Below the pieces are notes generated by a model. That model had not been told where the DNA came from. It made no database searches and worked only from the letters and a program-made list of their open reading frames with translations. The position numbers were made by a program, and so were the translations under genes. This document shows, one piece after another, positions 3,987 through 5,631 of a stretch of DNA of 5,631 bases. The DNA is taken from NCBI GenBank assembly GCA_900553345.1, contig USDE01000104.1:1-5631 (forward strand), read 5' to 3'. The stretch is from an uncultured Collinsella sp. Lineage in GTDB: Bacteria; Actinomycetota; Coriobacteriia; Coriobacteriales; Coriobacteriaceae. Position 1 is the stretch's first letter, and every line of letters begins with the position of its first letter.

Positions 3987-5513
3987 ATGGAATCGACTGA
4001 TGTACTGGTAATTGGATCTGGCATTGCGGGCCTTTGTGCCGCCATCGAAGCGGCACGCACGGGCGCAACCGTCGCTGTGGCAAGCGCCGGCAAGACCATG
4101 AGTGGATCGAGCTTCTTCCCCGGAACCTGGGGCCTAGGGCTTATCGGACCCGTTAACGAAGACGACGAACAAGACCTCATCGACACCATCCAGACCGTCG
4201 GCGGCGGTGTCGCCGACCCCGAGCTTGTCCAGACGTTTGTCCACGGCATTCCCCAGGCAATTGAATGGCTCGAGCAAGACCTGGGCGTTGAGCTCAAGCG
4301 TCCGCAAAACGCTGAGAGCGCTCAGCAAAAGCAGTTTATCCCCTGCTTTGACCACAAAACGCGCATGTGGCGCGGCCTCACCCGCAAGCCCCTTGAGGAC
4401 GCTCTGACAGCCCGGATCGAGTCGCTCGGCATTCGCCTGCTCCCCCGCCATGAGCTTATCGACCTTGTTGAGGACACGAACGGCAGAATCACCGGAACCG
4501 TGCTCTACGACCTCACCGAAGATCGAATCGTGCCATTTGCTGCCAAGGCCACGATCATCGCAGCCGGTGGCACAGGCGGCCTGTTCGAGCGCAGCCTCAC
4601 TTCCGCCGATGTGCTCAGCTCCTCGCAGGCCATCGCACTGGCGCACGGTGCATCGCTTACTAATATAGAGTTTATGCAGATGATGCCGGGCTTCATCGAG
4701 CCCAAGCGCAACCTGGTCTTCAACGAGAAAACCTGGCGCTACGTACATGTAGACCAGCCGGAAGATATTGCCGACGACAAACTGGACGATTTGCTTGAAC
4801 AGCGCTCCGGATATGGCCCCTTCACATCGCGCCTGGCTTCCCGCGCCATCGATCTTGCCATCGATCAAGCGGGTGCCGAAGGCCTAGCGCTCCACTACGA
4901 CTTCCCTCGCGAGGATGTCCCAGAGTTTGTGCAGACTTTTGCCACCTGGCTACAAGACGAGCACGGCATTGCGCCGACCGACGAGATGCGCGTGGCGATG
5001 TATGCCCACGCCGCCAACGGCGGCATCAGGATCGACAAGACCGCGTACACGGGCGTTGAGGGCCTCTACGCCTGTGGCGAGGCAACAGGCGGCATGCACG
5101 GCGCCGACCGCATTGGTGGCTTGTCAAGCGCCAACGGCATCGTGTTCGGACGCATCGCGGGCGCATCGGCAGCCCTTGCAGCGCAGAAAGAGCCTGAGAC
5201 AGCCCTGAAGGCGGATATCGCCCTCCCCCAGCATGGCACAGCTACAGCAGATGCCGAACGCCTGACACACAGCCTTAAGCACACGATGAGCACCTATTGC
5301 ATGATCAACCGCACCGAAACAGGCCTATCCGAAGCACTACACGAGCTTGAGGGCTTGAAGACGGAGGCAACGACCTTGAGCACACAGAAAGCCCAGGACA
5401 GCGAAATCGCTGCCCTCGCCCGCCTTCAGTCGCAGATTCAACTAGCACAGGAAATGGTCAAAGCCATGCGCAAGCGAACCGAAAGCCTCGGATCGCACTA
5501 TCGAACGGACTAA
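3987..5513 (+). CDS. FAD-binding protein of the fumarate reductase/aspartate oxidase superfamily
   Basis: A 508-residue soluble flavoprotein. The Rossmann FAD motif VLVIGSGIAGLCAA (6-19, GxGxxG at 10-15) opens the protein. KATIIAAGGTGGLF (187-200) is the second FAD contact, and GVEGLYACGEATGGMHGADRIGG (356-378) with SSANGIVFG (380-388) is the usual C-terminal FAD/substrate segment. A helical tail with NRTETGLSEALHELEGL (441-457) resembles the SdhA/NadB C-terminal domain. Against E. coli NadB, H341 (in AHAANGG) and R375 match active-site residues, but the histidine of QFHPT is replaced: QMMPG (231-235) has M233 there. The R290 position is S281, with R282 next to it. It is therefore unlikely to be a classic aspartate oxidase or fumarate reductase; the substrate is unknown. 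There is no signal peptide, heme motif or nad gene nearby. Six of its 17 lysines are AAA, unlike the operon upstream. Confidence 0.85.
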   Translation: MESTDVLVIGSGIAGLCAAIEAARTGATVAVASAGKTMSGSSFFPGTWGLGLIGPVNEDDEQDLIDTIQTVGGGVADPELVQTFVHGIPQAIEWLEQDLGVELKRPQNAESAQQKQFIPCFDHKTRMWRGLTRKPLEDALTARIESLGIRLLPRHELIDLVEDTNGRITGTVLYDLTEDRIVPFAAKATIIAAGGTGGLFERSLTSADVLSSSQAIALAHGASLTNIEFMQMMPGFIEPKRNLVFNEKTWRYVHVDQPEDIADDKLDDLLEQRSGYGPFTSRLASRAIDLAIDQAGAEGLALHYDFPREDVPEFVQTFATWLQDEHGIAPTDEMRVAMYAHAANGGIRIDKTAYTGVEGLYACGEATGGMHGADRIGGLSSANGIVFGRIAGASAALAAQKEPETALKADIALPQHGTATADAERLTHSLKHTMSTYCMINRTETGLSEALHELEGLKTEATTLSTQKAQDSEIAALARLQSQIQLAQEMVKAMRKRTESLGSHYRTD

Positions 5514-5556
5514 ACTGGACACCCATCTAAAGCAGAACACACCTAATCGATATCTA

Positions 5557-5590
5557 TGGGCCCCGTGAGCTCGAGGTGGCACGGGGCCTA
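5557..5590 (+). terminator. G/C-rich hairpin after the flavoprotein gene, weak terminator
   Basis: A 9-bp perfect stem GGCCCCGTG/CACGGGGCC (5559-5567, 5580-5588), extended to 11 bp with a G-T and a T-A pair, encloses a 12-base loop. No T run follows on either strand, so termination would be weak or rho-aided. It lies 43 bases after the stop codon. Confidence 0.45.
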
Positions 5591-5631
5591 TTCGTGTCCG
5601 CACGGCAGCGTATCCTAATTCTGAATACAGA

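Noticed and set aside
3987..5513. Naming the flavoprotein L-aspartate oxidase (nadB) or fumarate reductase
   Set aside because: The overall fold and FAD motifs fit the superfamily, but the QFHPT histidine is replaced by Met and there is no nadA, nadC or heme/Fe-S subunit nearby in the window.
5591..5619. Promoter for a gene beyond the window (TTCGTG, 17 bases, CCTAAT)
   Set aside because: The -35 matches only two of six consensus bases and the downstream gene is not visible.

Overview
The window looks like chromosome from a high-GC anaerobic actinobacterium of the Coriobacteriia, probably Collinsella or a close relative. That placement is an inference. It rests on strong G/C-ending codon use, the pairing of a NifU-like scaffold with a GGGtGRT-family protein, a SufU-type (not IscU-type) end of a suf operon, and a FumA/SdhA/NadB-like flavoprotein of a kind common in these gut anaerobes. 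No database search was possible.

Layout. Bases 2-97 are the last 31 codons of sufU, closed by a strong rho-independent terminator at 130-159. Bases 160-756 hold no convincing gene but carry short hairpins and recurring short motifs. On the minus strand, 1569-757 encodes a 270-residue RAYT-like (Y1/HUH) transposase relative with a C-terminal helix-turn-helix. Its own promoter and ribosome site can be proposed. Bases 1570-1972 are a divergent intergenic region. On the plus strand, 1973-2707 encodes an unusually long NifU-like Fe-S scaffold and 2726-3730 a GGGtGRT-family protein. They form a compact two-gene operon closed by a textbook terminator at 3766-3798. After a 190-base gap, 3987-5513 encodes a 508-residue FAD-binding protein, followed by a G/C-rich hairpin at 5557-5590.

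How it fits together. Two Fe-S assembly loci lie within 2 kb of each other: the end of suf, and the NifU-like/GGGtGRT pair. The RAYT gene and its motif-rich surroundings sit between them. The pair is the most system-like unit here. Its codon use (all 31 lysines AAG) points to high expression, and to my knowledge its function is not established. Two further points stand out. The RAYT keeps its HUH histidines but appears to have serine where the catalytic tyrosine should be. The flavoprotein has methionine where fumarate reductase/aspartate oxidase relatives have the substrate-binding histidine.
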